A stretch of 6,786 nt of DNA, taken from assembly GCA_021160155.1 (NCBI GenBank), contig JAGHDB010000054.1, positions 1 through 6,786 on the forward strand, in the 5' to 3' direction. The notes beneath the pieces were generated by a model. The model was not told where the DNA came from. It searched no databases and worked only from the letters and a program-made list of their open reading frames with translations. The translations under genes and the position numbers were made by a program. Positions within the stretch are counted from its first letter, which is position 1. Each line of letters starts with the position of its first letter. Positions 6,057-6,786 of the stretch are shown here, piece after piece. Origin of the DNA: Bacteroidales bacterium (lineage in GTDB: Bacteria; Bacteroidota; Bacteroidia; Bacteroidales; UBA12481).

Positions 6057-6786
6057 CTAAAAAGTTTCATTCTCAGTACGGTCAATGATCTCATCCTGCA
6101 ATTCACCATTCAGATCATTGAAATAATCGCTGTATCCTGCAACCCTGACCATTAAATCTCTATACTCTTCAGGATGCTTTTGTGCCGTTAACAGCGTATC
6201 CGTGCCCACCACGTTAAATTGAATATGATGACCCCCGAGCGTGAAATAGCTTCGGATCAGTTTGCCCAATTTGATTAAATCCTGCTCGCGTTTCAACAAA
6301 TCAGGCAGAAAGCGCATGTTCAGCAGGGTACCTCCGGATTTTGTCTGATCCAGCTTGGCAAGCGATCTGATGACGGCGGTCGGACCGTGGGTGTCGGCGC
6401 CATGTGACGGAGAAGTACCGTCCGAGATGGCTTTATGTGCCAACCTGCCATTGGGTGTAGCACCCATTACTTTGCCAAAATACACATGACAGGTGGTAGA
6501 TAACATATTAATATGGTATTGTCCCCCTTTAATATTGGGTTTCCCATCAATTGCCCGGTAGAGATCCTCATAAATCCTGACCGCCAATTGATCCGCCGTT
6601 TCATCATCATTTCCGAAGAAGGGCGTACGATTGAGAATATACTGCCGCATTTTTTCATCCCCTTTAAAATTATTGTGCATTGCACGAAGCATTTGATTCA
6701 TCGTAAATCTTTGATCCTCATATAGATGCTTTTTAAATGCCATGAAACTGTCGGTCACGGTACCCAGTCCCGTACATTGAATATAA
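6057..6786 (-). CDS. Glycyl radical enzyme, C-terminal fragment (cut by window edge)
   Basis: The reading frame is open from the right edge to the TAG at 6059-6057, giving about 242 residues of the C-terminal part of an enzyme whose family is usually 750-850 residues. The GTG at 6758 is internal, not a start. The glycyl radical motif V-R-V-A-G-Y-S-D-Y-F is present; its radical glycine is codon 6137-6135, 26 residues from the C-terminus. It is preceded by GGHHIQFNVV and followed by LQDEIIDRTE, both family features. An upstream conserved stretch (GATPNGRLA, ISDGTSPSHG, HGPTAVIRS) is typical of pyruvate formate-lyase/glycerol dehydratase-type proteins. The active-site Cys and Glu lie outside the window, so the reaction is not assignable. 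The activase type argues against a true pyruvate formate-lyase; dehydratase, C-N lyase or decarboxylase remain possible. Confidence 0.93.
   Translation of the reverse strand, partial: YIQCTGLGTVTDSFMAFKKHLYEDQRFTMNQMLRAMHNNFKGDEKMRQYILNRTPFFGNDDETADQLAVRIYEDLYRAIDGKPNIKGGQYHINMLSTTCHVYFGKVMGATPNGRLAHKAISDGTSPSHGADTHGPTAVIRSLAKLDQTKSGGTLLNMRFLPDLLKREQDLIKLGKLIRSYFTLGGHHIQFNVVGTDTLLTAQKHPEEYRDLMVRVAGYSDYFNDLNGELQDEIIDRTENETF

Noticed and set aside
6750..6758. GTG start for the glycyl radical enzyme at 6758
   Set aside because: The frame stays open to the window edge with family-like residues (YIQCTGLGTV), and known family members have several hundred more residues upstream.

Overview
The window looks like a chromosomal segment of an anaerobic member of the Bacteroidota. 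Two perfect TAnnTTTG -7 boxes (the Bacteroidota promoter hexamer type) sit at sensible distances upstream of genes. Start codons lack clear Shine-Dalgarno sequences. The proteins read like Bacteroidota families, and the glycyl radical enzyme with its activase implies life without oxygen. I cannot name the genus.

Layout. Positions 55-1515 (minus) encode a multi-pass lipid-linked oligosaccharide flippase of the Wzx/MOP type. It is divergent, across a promoter-bearing gap of about 94 bp, from a GT4-type glycosyltransferase at 1610-2725 (plus). Next on the plus strand come ribonuclease HII (rnhB, 2788-3396, with its own promoter) and a lipoprotein metallopeptidase of the M60-like (gluzincin) type with an N-terminal GATase1-like region (3436-5145). 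The last part is on the minus strand: a glycyl radical enzyme running in from the right edge (6786-6057, C-terminal part only) followed by its radical SAM activating enzyme (6031-5129). The activase and the peptidase converge and overlap by 17 bp.

How the genes work together. The flippase and glycosyltransferase plausibly form a small surface-polysaccharide or glycolipid unit: the transferase builds a lipid-linked sugar chain on the cytoplasmic face and the flippase moves it across the inner membrane. RnhB is a housekeeping DNA-repair enzyme. The M60-like lipoprotein would act in the envelope on glycoproteins or peptides. The glycyl radical enzyme and activase form a two-gene operon; the activase carries two extra 4Fe-4S motifs, which points to a non-PFL glycyl radical enzyme (dehydratase, lyase or decarboxylase type). 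Its substrate cannot be read because the catalytic Cys/Glu part lies outside the window.

The most unusual item is a codon-aligned 9-bp tandem repeat (seven units, 3448-3510) that encodes most of the peptidase's signal peptide. An exact inverted copy of its unit lies at the stop codon of the glycosyltransferase. I see no CRISPR array, RNA gene, insertion sequence or convincing new multi-gene system. No gap between genes exceeds 100 bp.
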